A stretch of 64,000 nt of DNA from Schleiferiaceae bacterium (GCA_018402665.1 JAGYIN010000008.1:1-64000); one strand, 5' to 3'. Shown: positions 8,356 through 18,283, counted from the stretch's first letter. Translations and numbers: made by a program. The notes: generated by a model from the sequence alone, not told the origin.

Positions 8356-9242
8356 TGCGCAGATTATGCCTCATAGTATTCCTTTCTTTGAGCGTCTTCG
8401 TTGCTAAGGCTCAAGAGGATTTATTTGATTTGTTAGACGAAGGCCCTGAGCCGACGCAAATCACCTATGCAACGTTCAAAGGAACGAAGTTATTAAATGC
8501 GCAGACGAATGAGACTCCGGGGAAAGGTGTATTACAGTACATCATCTCCCACCGTTTCGGAAGCTTTACCGATGAATACCTTTATAATTTCTTTGGTTTG
8601 GACATCGCACAGATACGCATGCAATTGGATTATGGGATTTCCGACCGTCTGAATGTTGGAATAGGCAGATCCTCTGTACTCAAAACATCCGATGCGTTTG
8701 TTAAATATCGGGCACTTCGTCAAAAAACAGGCGGTAATGCATTTCCTATTAGCTTAACCCTATACTCCTCGATGAATTATCGCGGCGCCCGTTTCAATGA
8801 TGGATTAGACCACTACATTAGTGACCGATTATCGTACCATCATCAAGCCATTTTTTCTCGCAAGATGAATGAGAATCTCAGTCTTATTGTCGCTCCGAGT
8901 GTAGTTCATTGGAATCTAGTTCCCAGTCCGGGTGACCCGAACGATACCTACCACCTGCTGTTGGGCGGACGGCACAAGGTGACCAAACGAATTGCATTAA
9001 CAGGCGAATACGCCTTTTCCTCCAACCGTCGTTATGGTTCAGGAGCTACGGAAGAGCGATTTCACAATCCGTTGAGTGTAGGTGTGGATATAGAAACTGG
9101 AGGGCATGTTTTCCAATTTCATTTGAGCAACACACGCGCAATGAGTGATCCTTTATGGATGGCACAAAATCCCTACAGCGCAGCAAACGGCAGCCTTTTT
9201 CTAGGTTTTAATATATCAAGAGTGTTCACTGTAAGGCAGTAA
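8355..9242 (+). CDS. DUF5777-family outer-membrane beta-barrel protein
   Basis: A 295-residue protein with a signal peptide (ends VAKAQ) and barrel-like alternation throughout. It matches the DUF5777 pattern, with FKGTKLLNAQT near the start, ISHRFGSF, and an IGRSS segment. The family is found in Bacteroidota, often near YceI and c-type cytochrome genes as here. The function is unknown; a role in the outer-membrane part of the same haem-lipoprotein system is an inference from the operon. Confidence 0.8.
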   Translation: MRRLCLIVFLSLSVFVAKAQEDLFDLLDEGPEPTQITYATFKGTKLLNAQTNETPGKGVLQYIISHRFGSFTDEYLYNFFGLDIAQIRMQLDYGISDRLNVGIGRSSVLKTSDAFVKYRALRQKTGGNAFPISLTLYSSMNYRGARFNDGLDHYISDRLSYHHQAIFSRKMNENLSLIVAPSVVHWNLVPSPGDPNDTYHLLLGGRHKVTKRIALTGEYAFSSNRRYGSGATEERFHNPLSVGVDIETGGHVFQFHLSNTRAMSDPLWMAQNPYSAANGSLFLGFNISRVFTVRQ

Positions 9243-9261
9243 GTGTCATTTGGACATAAAA

Positions 9262-9285
9262 AAACCCCGTCCGAAGACGGGGTTT
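9262..9285. terminator. Bidirectional intrinsic terminator
   Basis: A perfect 10-bp stem (AAACCCCGTC and GACGGGGTTT) with a CGAA/TTCG tetraloop lies between the convergent DUF5777 and M28 genes. The T-run is longer on the minus-strand side. Confidence 0.85.
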
Positions 9286-9414
9286 AACCAAACCAATAAA
9301 CCTAAGCTACTCTTAAGTTACTGCCAAGTTATGGAATATTCTTAAAACTTAGGTAATACAATACACTGAAATTTTTACTAAAGTTTTGCTTTGTCTCAAA
9401 TAAGACGTGTTCTT

Positions 9415-10779
9415 TTATTCCGTGTCGAGTAAATAAAATAGCGATGCGATACTTGCGGATCCCATCTCTAAACTGCGCGGGTGAATCGCATCTATTCGAT
9501 CGCGCGCACTGTGGTGAAAATCAAAATAACGCTGACTGTCTGGGCGGAAACCTATAAACACGTTGTCGTATCCTCGTAGGGGAGATAAATCTGCACCCCC
9601 GCCACCTTTTGCAAATTCGTGCAAACCATAGGGCACAAAGTACGGCTTCAACGCTTGCACTTTTTCAACCCATTCATCACTAGCGCCCACGCCAAAACCG
9701 CGCGGTGCACCGGCACCGCCATCACTCTCAAGCGCAACCCAATGGTGCACGTTGTTCGTTCGGGCCCAATTCGCATATTCCTTAGCGCCATCCAAACCAA
9801 ACTCTTCATTCGCCCACAATACCACGCGAATGGTTCTGTGATGGGCGTAACCGACTTCCTTCAAGAGATTTGGAACCTGCATAGCATGCGCACATCCCGC
9901 ACCATCATCTTGCGCCCCTTGGCCCAAATCCCAGGAATCAATATGACCACCAACCAACATAATCTCGTCGGCCTTGTCTGTGCCCTTAAAATCTGCGATG
10001 ACATTGTAATTTATCGCTGTGCCTTGAACGCCGCAGTCTAAGAACAACTCTAATTCTACCTTTTGACCGTTCCCCAAAAGGTGGTCCAATTTATCCGCTG
10101 CCTGCCAAGAAATGGCTGCTGAAGGAATCTTTACATCGCTGTCGCCATAACTCATCGCTCCTGTATGCGGCAAATCATCGCGCAACAGCGTAACTGAGCG
10201 AAGAACTGTCGCCACCGCGCCAAATTTTCCTGCCTCCATAGCCCCTGCCCAACGGTATTTTACTGCACCGCCGTACGCATTAAATGTGCTAATGAGGCTG
10301 TGGTCCATATAGGTGTTGTAAAAGACAATCTTGCCTTCCACTCCCGCTCGTCCCAAAGCTTCTAATTCCTCAAAGGAACCCACCTCAACCACCTCAGCAC
10401 GAACGCCTTCTTTTGGGGTAGGCACGGATCCCCCCAGCGCCGTGGTTGGCAGTGAAACAGGCTCTGCACCCGCATAGGCCTTAGACCATTCTTCACCTCT
10501 GTACCATTTGGGCACTTCAACTTCTTGAAGCCAAACCGTATCTGCTCCGGCTTCCATCATTGCGTGTTTTGCCCAACGTGCTGCTTCATTCGCCGCCTCC
10601 GAACCGCTGGGACGCGGTCCAATTTCTTCACACATGTAACGCAGCCATTCGTAACCCTGCTGCTCACCCAATGCTTCGGTATAAATGGATTTTAGTACCG
10701 CCGCCTTATCGGCATCAACTTGTGACGCTGCGCTATACCCTACCAATGCCAAAACGGCTAATAATCTAAATTTCATCAT
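9415..10779 (-). CDS. Secreted M28-family metallopeptidase (aminopeptidase/carboxypeptidase Q-like)
   Basis: A 454-residue protein with a signal peptide (MMKFRLLAVLALVGYSAAS). The co-catalytic zinc ligands of family M28 are recognisable: His and Asp in GGHIDSWDLG...DDGAG, the Glu pair in WANEEFGLDG, the Asp of ESDGGAG, and the His of DFHHSARD. A protease-associated insert probably lies around residues 120-250. Expected role: removal of amino acids or dipeptides from peptides outside the inner membrane. The start overlaps the upstream gene's stop (ATGATGA). Confidence 0.88.
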   Translation of the reverse strand: MMKFRLLAVLALVGYSAASQVDADKAAVLKSIYTEALGEQQGYEWLRYMCEEIGPRPSGSEAANEAARWAKHAMMEAGADTVWLQEVEVPKWYRGEEWSKAYAGAEPVSLPTTALGGSVPTPKEGVRAEVVEVGSFEELEALGRAGVEGKIVFYNTYMDHSLISTFNAYGGAVKYRWAGAMEAGKFGAVATVLRSVTLLRDDLPHTGAMSYGDSDVKIPSAAISWQAADKLDHLLGNGQKVELELFLDCGVQGTAINYNVIADFKGTDKADEIMLVGGHIDSWDLGQGAQDDGAGCAHAMQVPNLLKEVGYAHHRTIRVVLWANEEFGLDGAKEYANWARTNNVHHWVALESDGGAGAPRGFGVGASDEWVEKVQALKPYFVPYGLHEFAKGGGGADLSPLRGYDNVFIGFRPDSQRYFDFHHSARDRIDAIHPRSLEMGSASIASLFYLLDTE

Positions 10780-11282
10780 CGCTTTCGTCTTGCTTTCGTC
10801 TTCGCCGAAATAACCGGAGAAAACCTTACCAATTTAAGTTTAAACTCTTCTTCTAGCACCTTCACATAAGGGTCCAATTCAATACTTCTTACCACCCGCG
10901 CTAACAACACCTTTTCCCGGTGACTCTTGTTCACCAAATACAGCGCAAAACCCGTATGCTTCTGATAACGCATTACTCCTGCGTAACTGGTTTGTCGAAC
11001 GGACTGCTGCTCACCTAAAACGACCACTCCTGCATTTGGAATAATAGGTTCCCAGCTCCCTAAGGGAATGCCGTACACCGAATAAAAGCGAAACATTTTT
11101 TGATCCGCACTACGAAGAATGGTTCCGCGTCGTGCGGTCACCCCCCAAAGTCCAATCAACCAAAAAACAAAAATTGCTGGATGGAATCCGCTTAAAAATG
11201 GGACGATAATGGATACCGTAAGGATTAGCCAAAACCGAAAGGGCATGGAGAAAACTTTCTCTTTTGGCAATTCAACACGCAT
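10776..11282 (-). CDS. Membrane protein with cytosolic C-terminal domain, unknown function
   Basis: A 168-residue protein not assigned to a family. Two adjacent hydrophobic segments near residues 15-48 (LILTVSIIVPFLSGF, IFVFWLIGLWGV) form a membrane hairpin. They are followed by a soluble domain of mixed strands and a very basic tail (AKTKARRKR). Its stop overlaps the M28 start and it follows the DUF819 gene after 11 bp, so all three are probably co-transcribed. Confidence 0.65.
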   Translation of the reverse strand: MRVELPKEKVFSMPFRFWLILTVSIIVPFLSGFHPAIFVFWLIGLWGVTARRGTILRSADQKMFRFYSVYGIPLGSWEPIIPNAGVVVLGEQQSVRQTSYAGVMRYQKHTGFALYLVNKSHREKVLLARVVRSIELDPYVKVLEEEFKLKLVRFSPVISAKTKARRKR

Positions 11283-11293
11283 CTATCCGCCCT

Positions 11294-12547
11294 TTAATAA
11301 ACTCCCGCTGAAGCTTGCATTAACAGCCCACAGATGTACGCACCGTAAGTTCCCAAAGCATAGCCCAGTACCGCTAACAATACACCTACCGGCGCTAAAG
11401 CCGGGTGGAATGCCGCAGCAACAACCGGTGCACTTGCCGCTCCGCCGATATTTGCTTTTGAACCAACGGCTAGAAAGAAATAGGGGGCGCGGATAATTTT
11501 CGCAACAATGAACATGAGGCCGACGTGAATCATCATCCAAACCAAACCCACGGCAAACAACCCCGGATTATGGAAAATCTCCATGACATTCATGCTCATA
11601 CCGATAGTGGCAACTAGAATGTAAATGAAAACACTACCCACTTTTGAGGCACCCGCTCCCTCTAATGTGCGCGCTTTTGTGAAGCTTAGTCCAATACCTA
11701 TAGTGGTGGCAATAACAACCAGCCAAAAGAAGCCCGAAGTCAAGCTGAATTTTGCAAGAATGGGATAGTGTTCGCCTATGTAAGGTGCTATTCCATCACT
11801 CATCCAATGCGCCAAACCGGTCGCTCCAAAAGCCAATGCCAAAATGTACATGAGATCGTTAAATGAGGTCACTTTACTAATACTTGCAGTGTAGGCTTCC
11901 ATCTTATTCTGCAGGGAATCTACCGCTGAAGCGTCGGCCTTAAAGGCTTTATCTATGTTTTTGTGCTTTGCAACACCAATAAGCAAGAATGCCATCCACA
12001 ACTCTGCAACCAAAACATCCACGGTAACCATGGCACTAAAAATGTCTTCACTAACTTCAAAAACCTCTTTCATCGCCGCCTGATTAGCGCCGCCGCCTAT
12101 CCAGGATCCCGCAACAGTAGTCATTCCACGCCAAATTTCCTCTGGATTAGCGCCTACGATGTCTGGGGCAATGACACTAAAGATTAAAATGCTTAATGGA
12201 CCGCCAATCACCACTCCAACGGTTCCGGTAAAGAACATAATAAGCGCCTTAGGGCCTAATTTCATTACCTCACCAAAATCAATGCTCAGTGTTAATAAAA
12301 TCAATGCCGCCGGTAAGAGGTAGCGGCTCGCCATAAAATACAATCGGCTCTGCTTCGGATCAATGATTTCGAACGTGGTAAGTAGGGACGGTAAAAAGTA
12401 GCACAACAACAATGCTGGTATAACGCCATAAAACTTTTTGAACGCCGGATGCTCGCTTTTTGAGGTATAAAATATAGCGCCCAACATGGCGGCTAAAATT
12501 CCAAAGAGCGTGGCATCATTCGTTATGAAAGGGTGTACTTCGTGCAT
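11294..12547 (-). CDS. DUF819-family integral membrane protein
   Basis: A 417-residue protein with about ten hydrophobic segments and the DUF819 (YjcL-like) pattern, including a glycine-rich stretch GSWIGGGANQAAMKEVF and a C-terminal KANIGGAASAPVVAAAF segment. These repeat-like glycine motifs resemble those of inverted-repeat transporters, so a solute transport role is plausible but unproven. It is 13 bp downstream of the hydrolase gene. Confidence 0.85.
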   Translation of the reverse strand: MHEVHPFITNDATLFGILAAMLGAIFYTSKSEHPAFKKFYGVIPALLLCYFLPSLLTTFEIIDPKQSRLYFMASRYLLPAALILLTLSIDFGEVMKLGPKALIMFFTGTVGVVIGGPLSILIFSVIAPDIVGANPEEIWRGMTTVAGSWIGGGANQAAMKEVFEVSEDIFSAMVTVDVLVAELWMAFLLIGVAKHKNIDKAFKADASAVDSLQNKMEAYTASISKVTSFNDLMYILALAFGATGLAHWMSDGIAPYIGEHYPILAKFSLTSGFFWLVVIATTIGIGLSFTKARTLEGAGASKVGSVFIYILVATIGMSMNVMEIFHNPGLFAVGLVWMMIHVGLMFIVAKIIRAPYFFLAVGSKANIGGAASAPVVAAAFHPALAPVGVLLAVLGYALGTYGAYICGLLMQASAGVY

Positions 12548-12560
12548 GATTAGGTATACA

Positions 12561-13214
12561 TTATTTTTCTAAGGCGGTAATTTCGCGGGCCAATTTTTCA
12601 GCATTAAAAGAGTGGCCTCCTTCATAAATGCCCACCGTTGGTTCGAAGTTATACTTTTCTTCGTAGTGCTTAATCATTTCTTGTTTCTTCTCGGAAGTGA
12701 TGAATTCGTCTTGCGTTCCAAACCATGCTTTAAACGCAAGCCCTTCTAATGCGGCTCGGTTCGCTTCGTCAAGATCGGGTGGCCAGCTTCCTGCCCAAGC
12801 CAACAATGAAGCCGGTTGTACCTCTTCATGGCCTATGCAGCGCATAATGGTAGCGACGCCTTGAGAAAATCCGACACAATGTATGGTAGCCTTTGGCGCC
12901 TGCTGTTTAATCCACCGAAACACAAATCCCAAGTAGATGCGCTGGTTGGCGATATCCGCTAATCGATGGTCTTTGGTCATCCAAGAAGCTCCAACGCGAC
13001 CGTGAACGCCGTTGAGATAGAATTTATGAGGGCCTTGGGGAAATACAAAAGCGCGCTCTTCGGTGACCAGTAAACGAAAATGGCGGGCAAAAAATTGGAC
13101 CAATTGGCCGTATCCATGCAGACCCACCCATACGTGTTTCGTCGCTTCAGAAAAGCTCCCAAGCGAATCCACTCTTTGCTCTTGCGCAATAGTCAACCAG
13201 TGCGTTTGACTCAT
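12561..13214 (-). CDS. Alpha/beta hydrolase (phospholipase/carboxylesterase-like)
   Basis: A 217-residue cytosolic protein. The nucleophile elbow GFSQG lies near residue 107, preceded by a WVGLHGYGQ oxyanion-type strand. The acidic residue is likely in WFGTQDEF and the catalytic His in YEGGHSFN near the C-terminus, giving a full Ser-Asp-His triad. The fold matches the small esterase group (Abhydrolase_2-like). The substrate is unknown. Its start codon abuts the crotonase stop with no gap. Confidence 0.78.
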   Translation of the reverse strand: MSQTHWLTIAQEQRVDSLGSFSEATKHVWVGLHGYGQLVQFFARHFRLLVTEERAFVFPQGPHKFYLNGVHGRVGASWMTKDHRLADIANQRIYLGFVFRWIKQQAPKATIHCVGFSQGVATIMRCIGHEEVQPASLLAWAGSWPPDLDEANRAALEGLAFKAWFGTQDEFITSEKKQEMIKHYEEKYNFEPTVGIYEGGHSFNAEKLAREITALEK

Positions 13215-13991
13215 TTAAGCTCCTGGAAATTGGGGCTTGCGCTTTTCTAAAAACGCTGTGGTTCCCTCCTTAAAATCCGCCGTTTCAAAACAATCGCCAA
13301 AAGCCTGTACTTCCACATCGTAACCTATTGCGCCTTCAAGCATCCCTGCATTTACCGCCTCAATGGCATACCCCATGGCTACAATGCTGTTTTTCATAAA
13401 GTCCTGGGCCATTTTTTCAGCCGTAGCTTGTAATACCTCTTGCGGAACCACCGCATTCACTAATCCATAGTTCAAAGCTGTCGATGCGTCAATCATTTTT
13501 GCGCTAAATATCATTTCTAAGGCGCGTCCTTTCCCTATGAGCTGTGGTAAGCGCTGTGTGCCTCCGTACCCGGGGATAACGCCTAAGGAAGTCTCTGGAA
13601 GCCCCATACGCGCATTATCAGAAGCAATCCGCACATGAGCAGCCATGGCTAATTCTAAACCACCTCCTAATGCAAAACCATTAATCGCCGCAATGACCGG
13701 CTTTGAAAACTCTTCAATCACATTAAAAACGGTCAGGTGTCCAGTCTTTGCAAGCTCGGAACCTTCGACACCAGAAAAATCAGCGAATTCTTTAATGTCC
13801 GCACCCGCCACAAACGCCTTTTCGCCTGATCCTGTCATAACAACCACCTTAACGGCATCATTTTTTCGCATGGATTCAAAAGCCTCGTTAATTTCTGATA
13901 GCGTCTGTTTGTTTAGCGCGTTAAGTTGTTTGGGTCGATTAATGACCAGCGTGGCAATACCGTCAGCGACGGTGAGTTGTACATTTTCCAT
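13215..13991 (-). CDS. Enoyl-CoA hydratase/isomerase (crotonase family)
   Basis: A 258-residue protein with the crotonase oxyanion-hole segments GADIKEF near residue 65 and FALGGGLELA near 108. Catalytic-region residues fall in the GLPETSLGVIPGYGGTQRL stretch, with a Glu in the position of the second catalytic acid of enoyl-CoA hydratases. It probably hydrates trans-2-enoyl-CoA in fatty acid or aromatic acid breakdown. Related isomerases cannot be excluded. It ends next to the hydrolase gene and starts one base after the kinase stop. Confidence 0.88.
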   Translation of the reverse strand: MENVQLTVADGIATLVINRPKQLNALNKQTLSEINEAFESMRKNDAVKVVVMTGSGEKAFVAGADIKEFADFSGVEGSELAKTGHLTVFNVIEEFSKPVIAAINGFALGGGLELAMAAHVRIASDNARMGLPETSLGVIPGYGGTQRLPQLIGKGRALEMIFSAKMIDASTALNYGLVNAVVPQEVLQATAEKMAQDFMKNSIVAMGYAIEAVNAGMLEGAIGYDVEVQAFGDCFETADFKEGTTAFLEKRKPQFPGA

Positions 13992-13992
13992 T

Positions 13993-15414
13993 TTAAGATA
14001 GGTTGTTTTGCTGTGTAGGTATGGTGATGGTGAACGCGGCGCCCCGACGCTTATTTTCGAAGTCGATGGTTCCGCCGAAGTTTTGAATGAGGTTTCGAAC
14101 CATGGCCAGTCCTAATCCCATGCCTGAACTTTTCGTTGTAAAATTAGGCTCAAAGACCCGCTCCTTCATTTCATCTGGAACGCCTGTCCCATTGTCAATT
14201 ACAGAGATCATTCCCTTTCCAGGCGCCCTTTGAACGCGTACCATAATTTCTGGTCGGCGATCCGCTGGGACACTCTGTAGGGCGTTTTTAACAAGGTTGT
14301 GTATGATTCTTGACCATTGCTCTTTATCTACACTTGCATAGACGGGGCCGTCAGAAAGGAATTGGACGCCTCGATCATTGTACAGCGCTGCCGCACGATT
14401 GCTTAAATAAGAAATATCATGGGTTTCTAAACGCAACGAAGGCATTTGGGCAAATCTTGAAAATGCTTCCGCAATGGACGTTAAGCCCTCAATCTCCTCA
14501 AGCAAATGCTTTGACATCTCTTGAAGTTCATCCACATCCTTCTCGCGCTGCATCATTTGCAGCGTCAATTTCATTGGCGTAAGTGGATTCTTAATCTCGT
14601 GGGCCACCTGCTGCGCCATTTCTTTCCAAGCGCTTTCACGCTCACTTTTTGCGAGATCCACGGCCGTTTTCTCCAGCTTATCAACCATCAGGTTGTATTC
14701 CTGTATCAATTGACCAATCTCGTCATTGTGTCGCCAAGTCAATTTTTCGTTGCTTTGGTTCAATCGGACCTTTTTCAACTTCGCCCCAACGAGACTCATG
14801 TTTCGACTGATATAATTGGATAAAATTAACGCGAGTACGACGCCCACGAACAGCAGCAACACGTAAATAAAACCCAATTGGCGCAGGAACTGGTAATCCT
14901 CGACAGGTATAACATTGTCATCAACAGCATAGGGGACGCGGATGATTAGTTCCACTGTGTTATCGGGGCCGATGATCTTATCTGTTCCTATTAGAAACCC
15001 GTCAATCGCATCAACTTTATAGCGTGTATTGGCACCACTGGTTAAAGCGTTGAGGTCAATCCATGATGGAAATAATTCATCACTTGCTGCAAAGACGTGA
15101 CTCCTGGCCAACAACGCTCCGTTAGGATGGTACAAGCCTAAATCCAATTTATGAATAGAGCCAATCTCTTCCATTCGTCCGCCCAGGATTGTTTTCCATT
15201 GGGTGGGGGAGAGCTCTTGACCTTGATATGCGTTGGAGATGTAGTCTATATGCGAGGAAATTGTCTTTTCCTTACGCTCAAGTCGCTCGTAATGATAATT
15301 CTTGTTTTCCGCCTTAAAATGGTACAACGAAAACGTTCCCGTCAGCACGAAAGCCACGAGAAGAATCATCATCATGAATAAGAAGGTACGTACCCGAATG
15401 GTTAAGACTGCCAT
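13993..15414 (-). CDS. Membrane sensor histidine kinase (NtrY-like)
   Basis: A 473-residue kinase. A first membrane segment lies at about 9-28, a periplasmic sensor region of about 150 residues follows, and the second membrane segment is near 180-200. Then come a HAMP linker, a HisKA box AHEIKNPLTPMKL with the phospho-accepting His, and the ATPase boxes NLVKNALQSV, DNGTGVP and GMGLGLAM. The NPLTPMKL form of the H-box is typical of the NtrY group. No response regulator is adjacent, so the partner is elsewhere. The signal is unknown. Confidence 0.88.
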   Translation of the reverse strand: MAVLTIRVRTFLFMMMILLVAFVLTGTFSLYHFKAENKNYHYERLERKEKTISSHIDYISNAYQGQELSPTQWKTILGGRMEEIGSIHKLDLGLYHPNGALLARSHVFAASDELFPSWIDLNALTSGANTRYKVDAIDGFLIGTDKIIGPDNTVELIIRVPYAVDDNVIPVEDYQFLRQLGFIYVLLLFVGVVLALILSNYISRNMSLVGAKLKKVRLNQSNEKLTWRHNDEIGQLIQEYNLMVDKLEKTAVDLAKSERESAWKEMAQQVAHEIKNPLTPMKLTLQMMQREKDVDELQEMSKHLLEEIEGLTSIAEAFSRFAQMPSLRLETHDISYLSNRAAALYNDRGVQFLSDGPVYASVDKEQWSRIIHNLVKNALQSVPADRRPEIMVRVQRAPGKGMISVIDNGTGVPDEMKERVFEPNFTTKSSGMGLGLAMVRNLIQNFGGTIDFENKRRGAAFTITIPTQQNNLS

Positions 15415-15467
15415 GATTCTAAATTAAGGCAATACTCGCAGGTCGGAAAGGCTAATTTCGGATATTT

Positions 15468-15647
15468 CTACAACCCAAATTTGTCGCGGAGTGGACGCGT
15501 CGGAATGATGATTTTCCCTCCTAATTTATTGTGAGAAACTTCGCCAGATTTGAGCAGGCGTTGCGCTGTAGCGCGGGAAATATCGAAAAGCTGCATCAGT
15601 TCAGCTACACTGATGAATTCCTTCTGGAGTAGTTCAGACTGGGACAT
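15468..15647 (-). CDS. Small helix-turn-helix DNA-binding protein (59 aa)
   Basis: Reading the minus strand from the ATG at 15647 gives 59 codons to a TAG at 15468. The protein begins MSQSELLQKEFISVAELMQL and contains an apparent helix-turn-helix, FDISRATAQRLLKSGEV, followed by a short hairpin-like KLGGKIIIP. This resembles excisionase/MerR-type HTH_17 proteins. It lies 53 bp upstream of the kinase gene on the same strand. The HTH character is seen in sequence; its target is unknown. Confidence 0.65.
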   Translation of the reverse strand: MSQSELLQKEFISVAELMQLFDISRATAQRLLKSGEVSHNKLGGKIIIPTRPLRDKFGL

Positions 15648-15753
15648 GTTACTTAAATAAAGGTTTGGACTCCTAAAGTACTTAGATTTTTAATTCTAGC
15701 GCTCATTTCCAATCTTTTAGCAAAATAATGTCTCGATTGAGCCTCTTTTAAAC

Positions 15754-15781
15754 AAAAAACCCGCGGATTGCGCCGCGGGTT
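15754..15781 (-). terminator. Intrinsic terminator of the ATP synthase operon
   Basis: On the minus strand a perfect 9-bp stem (AACCCGCGG/CCGCGGGTT) with a 6-base loop is followed by a T-run, 23 bp after the atpG stop. Confidence 0.85.
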
Positions 15782-15803
15782 CCTATAATTTTTCTGGAAC
15801 TTC

Positions 15804-16667
15804 TTAACCCGCTAATGCGTCTGCGCCACCAACAATCTCAAGAATCTCGTTCGTTATAGCGGCTTGACGCGCCTTGTTGTATTCGAGTTTCAAATCGCCC
15901 TGTAGTGCCTTTGCGTTGTCTGTAGCCTTATGCATCGCTGTCATACGCGCACCGTGCTCTGACGCATTCGCATCTAAAAGCGCTGCAAAGAATTGCGTCT
16001 TTAATGAAGTCGGAATCAAATCGGCTAGGATTTCCTGCATCGAAGGCTCGTAGATATACTCTGTAGTATCTGTCACTTCCGTACTGCTTAATTTCTCTTC
16101 CATAGCGATCGGCAAGAATTGCTCTGCCTGTGGCTCTTGAACGGCAGCGTTTTTAAACGCATTATAAACGATCACAACCTTGTCAAACTCGCCGGCAACG
16201 AAGCCTTCCATCAAGGCTTGCGCCTCTTGCTTTGCACCGTCAAACGTGATTTCATCCCAAAGTGCCGTGTTGCTGCTTACTTTGCGGGAATCGTTTTTAA
16301 AGGCATCGTGCGCTTTCTTTCCAACTGTTGCAATGGTGTACTCAGCAGGGTTCGCGGCCATGTAACTCTTTGCCTTTTTAACAACACTTGAGTTAAATCC
16401 ACCACAAAGACCTCTGTTCGAAGAAATCACCACCAAACGCACTTTGTTACCGTCACGAACTTCACCATAGGCGTTTTCGCTACTGTCCAATGTACTGGAT
16501 GCTTTCTGAAGAATTTCAGTCAACTTAGAAGCATAAGGGCGCATCTGTACGATCGCATCTTGTGCTTTCTTCAATTTAGCAGCACTCACCATCTTCATCG
16601 CTGAAGTGATCTTCATGGTGCTACCAATAGAAGTGATTCTGTTTCTAAGCTCTTTTAAGTTCGCCAT
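15804..16667 (-). CDS. atpG: ATP synthase gamma subunit
   Basis: A 287-residue F1 central-stalk subunit. The N-terminal coiled-coil segment includes KITSAMKMVSAAKLKKAQ, the mid-domain has SNRGLCGGFNSS, and the C-terminal helix has EYNKARQAAITNEILEIVGGADAL, all family hallmarks. It rotates inside the alpha3-beta3 hexamer to couple proton flow to ATP synthesis. It is the last gene of the operon and is followed by a terminator; the usual next genes atpD and atpC are absent here. Confidence 0.96.
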   Translation of the reverse strand: MANLKELRNRITSIGSTMKITSAMKMVSAAKLKKAQDAIVQMRPYASKLTEILQKASSTLDSSENAYGEVRDGNKVRLVVISSNRGLCGGFNSSVVKKAKSYMAANPAEYTIATVGKKAHDAFKNDSRKVSSNTALWDEITFDGAKQEAQALMEGFVAGEFDKVVIVYNAFKNAAVQEPQAEQFLPIAMEEKLSSTEVTDTTEYIYEPSMQEILADLIPTSLKTQFFAALLDANASEHGARMTAMHKATDNAKALQGDLKLEYNKARQAAITNEILEIVGGADALAG

Positions 16668-16702
16668 AGGACGTTAGTTTTTCCCTCCCTTAAGGAAGTA
16701 AA

Positions 16703-18283
16703 TTACGCTTCGTAGTTAGGTAGTACTTCTGCAATAGACGCTTCAATAGCATCAATCTCCGCATCCGTCCACTTGCCACCAGCAATGCTGTTTAGCGCGT
16801 CTTTCTTGTTCGCTTCCATGTATTCGATAAGCGCACTTTCAAATGCTTTTACCTGATTTACTGGAACCTTGTTTAATTTTCCTTTCGTCCCTACGTAAAT
16901 GATCGCTACCTGGTGTGCCACTGACATCGGCGCATTCACACCTTGCTTCAGAATCTCCACGTTACGCTCACCCTTGTTGATCACAGACATTGTCGCCGCA
17001 TCAAGATCAGATCCAAACTTAGCAAACGCTTCTAGCTCACGGTACTGTGCTTGATCAAGCTTTAACGTACCAGATACTTTCTTCATCGGCTTGATCTGAG
17101 CAGAACCACCTACACGGGATACAGAGATACCCACGTTAATCGCAGGACGTACACCTGCGTTAAAGAGGTCAGCTTCTAAGAAGATCTGTCCGTCAGTAAT
17201 AGAAATTACGTTGGTAGGAATGTATGCAGATACATCACCCGCTTGTGTTTCAATGATCGGGAGTGCCGTCAATGAACCGCCTCCTTTTACTTTGTCTTTC
17301 AGCGACTCAGGAAGGTCATTCATTTGAGAAGCAATAGTATCATCAGCGATCACTTTTGCCGCACGCTCCAGTAATCTTGAGTGCAAGTAGAATACATCAC
17401 CTGGGTATGCCTCGCGACCTGGAGGACGACGTAGCAACAATGAAACCTCACGGTAAGCAACGGCTTGCTTACTTAGGTCATCATAGATGATCAACCCTGG
17501 ACGACCTGTATCGCGGAAGTACTCTCCGATTGCTGCACCGGCAAATGGCGCGTAAAACTGCATCGGTGCAGGATCAGAAGCGTTCGCCGCAACAATGGTA
17601 GTGTACTGCATTGCGCCAGCGTCTTCTAACGTCTTAGCAATTCCTGCAACCGTAGAGCCTTTCTGGCCTATAGCAACGTAGATACAGTATACTGGCTCAC
17701 CCTTGTCGAAGAACTCCTTCTGGTTAATAATGGTATCGATCGCAACAGTAGTCTTACCTGTCTGACGGTCGCCGATGATAAGCTCACGTTGACCACGACC
17801 AATTGGAATCATCGCATCAATTGACTTGATACCTGTTTGCATTGGTTCGTTCACTGGCTGACGGAAAATCACCCCTGGTGCTTTACGCTCCAATGGCAGC
17901 TCAAATGTTTCGCCTTGAATCGGTCCTTTACCGTCGATGGGTTTACCCAATGTATCCACTACACGACCCACAACTCCCTCACCTACATTGATAGATGCGA
18001 TAGTGTTTGTACGTTTAACGGTTGTTCCCTCCTTGATGTCCGTAGACGGAGCGAGCAATACAATACCGACATTATCCTCTTCTAAGTTCAATACGATACC
18101 TTTTTGGCCGTTTTCGAACTGTACCAACTCACCCGATTGTGCATTTGCCAAACCGTACGCACGTGCAATACCATCACCTACTTCAAGTACGGTACCCACT
18201 TCGTTTAGCTCAGCGCCATCGCTAAAACCAGATAATTGTTGCTTAAGGATTGCTGAAATTTCAGCTGGATTTACTTCTGCCAT
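16703..18283 (-). CDS. atpA: ATP synthase alpha subunit
   Basis: A 526-residue F1 subunit with Walker [14 protein letters not shown] near residue 170, the alpha-type [22 protein letters not shown] segment and the C-terminal helical domain. It carries the regulatory, non-catalytic nucleotide sites. Length is slightly above the usual 500-515. It follows atpH after 46 bp and precedes atpG by 35 bp. Confidence 0.97.
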   Translation of the reverse strand: MAEVNPAEISAILKQQLSGFSDGAELNEVGTVLEVGDGIARAYGLANAQSGELVQFENGQKGIVLNLEEDNVGIVLLAPSTDIKEGTTVKRTNTIASINVGEGVVGRVVDTLGKPIDGKGPIQGETFELPLERKAPGVIFRQPVNEPMQTGIKSIDAMIPIGRGQRELIIGDRQTGKTTVAIDTIINQKEFFDKGEPVYCIYVAIGQKGSTVAGIAKTLEDAGAMQYTTIVAANASDPAPMQFYAPFAGAAIGEYFRDTGRPGLIIYDDLSKQAVAYREVSLLLRRPPGREAYPGDVFYLHSRLLERAAKVIADDTIASQMNDLPESLKDKVKGGGSLTALPIIETQAGDVSAYIPTNVISITDGQIFLEADLFNAGVRPAINVGISVSRVGGSAQIKPMKKVSGTLKLDQAQYRELEAFAKFGSDLDAATMSVINKGERNVEILKQGVNAPMSVAHQVAIIYVGTKGKLNKVPVNQVKAFESALIEYMEANKKDALNSIAGGKWTDAEIDAIEASIAEVLPNYEA

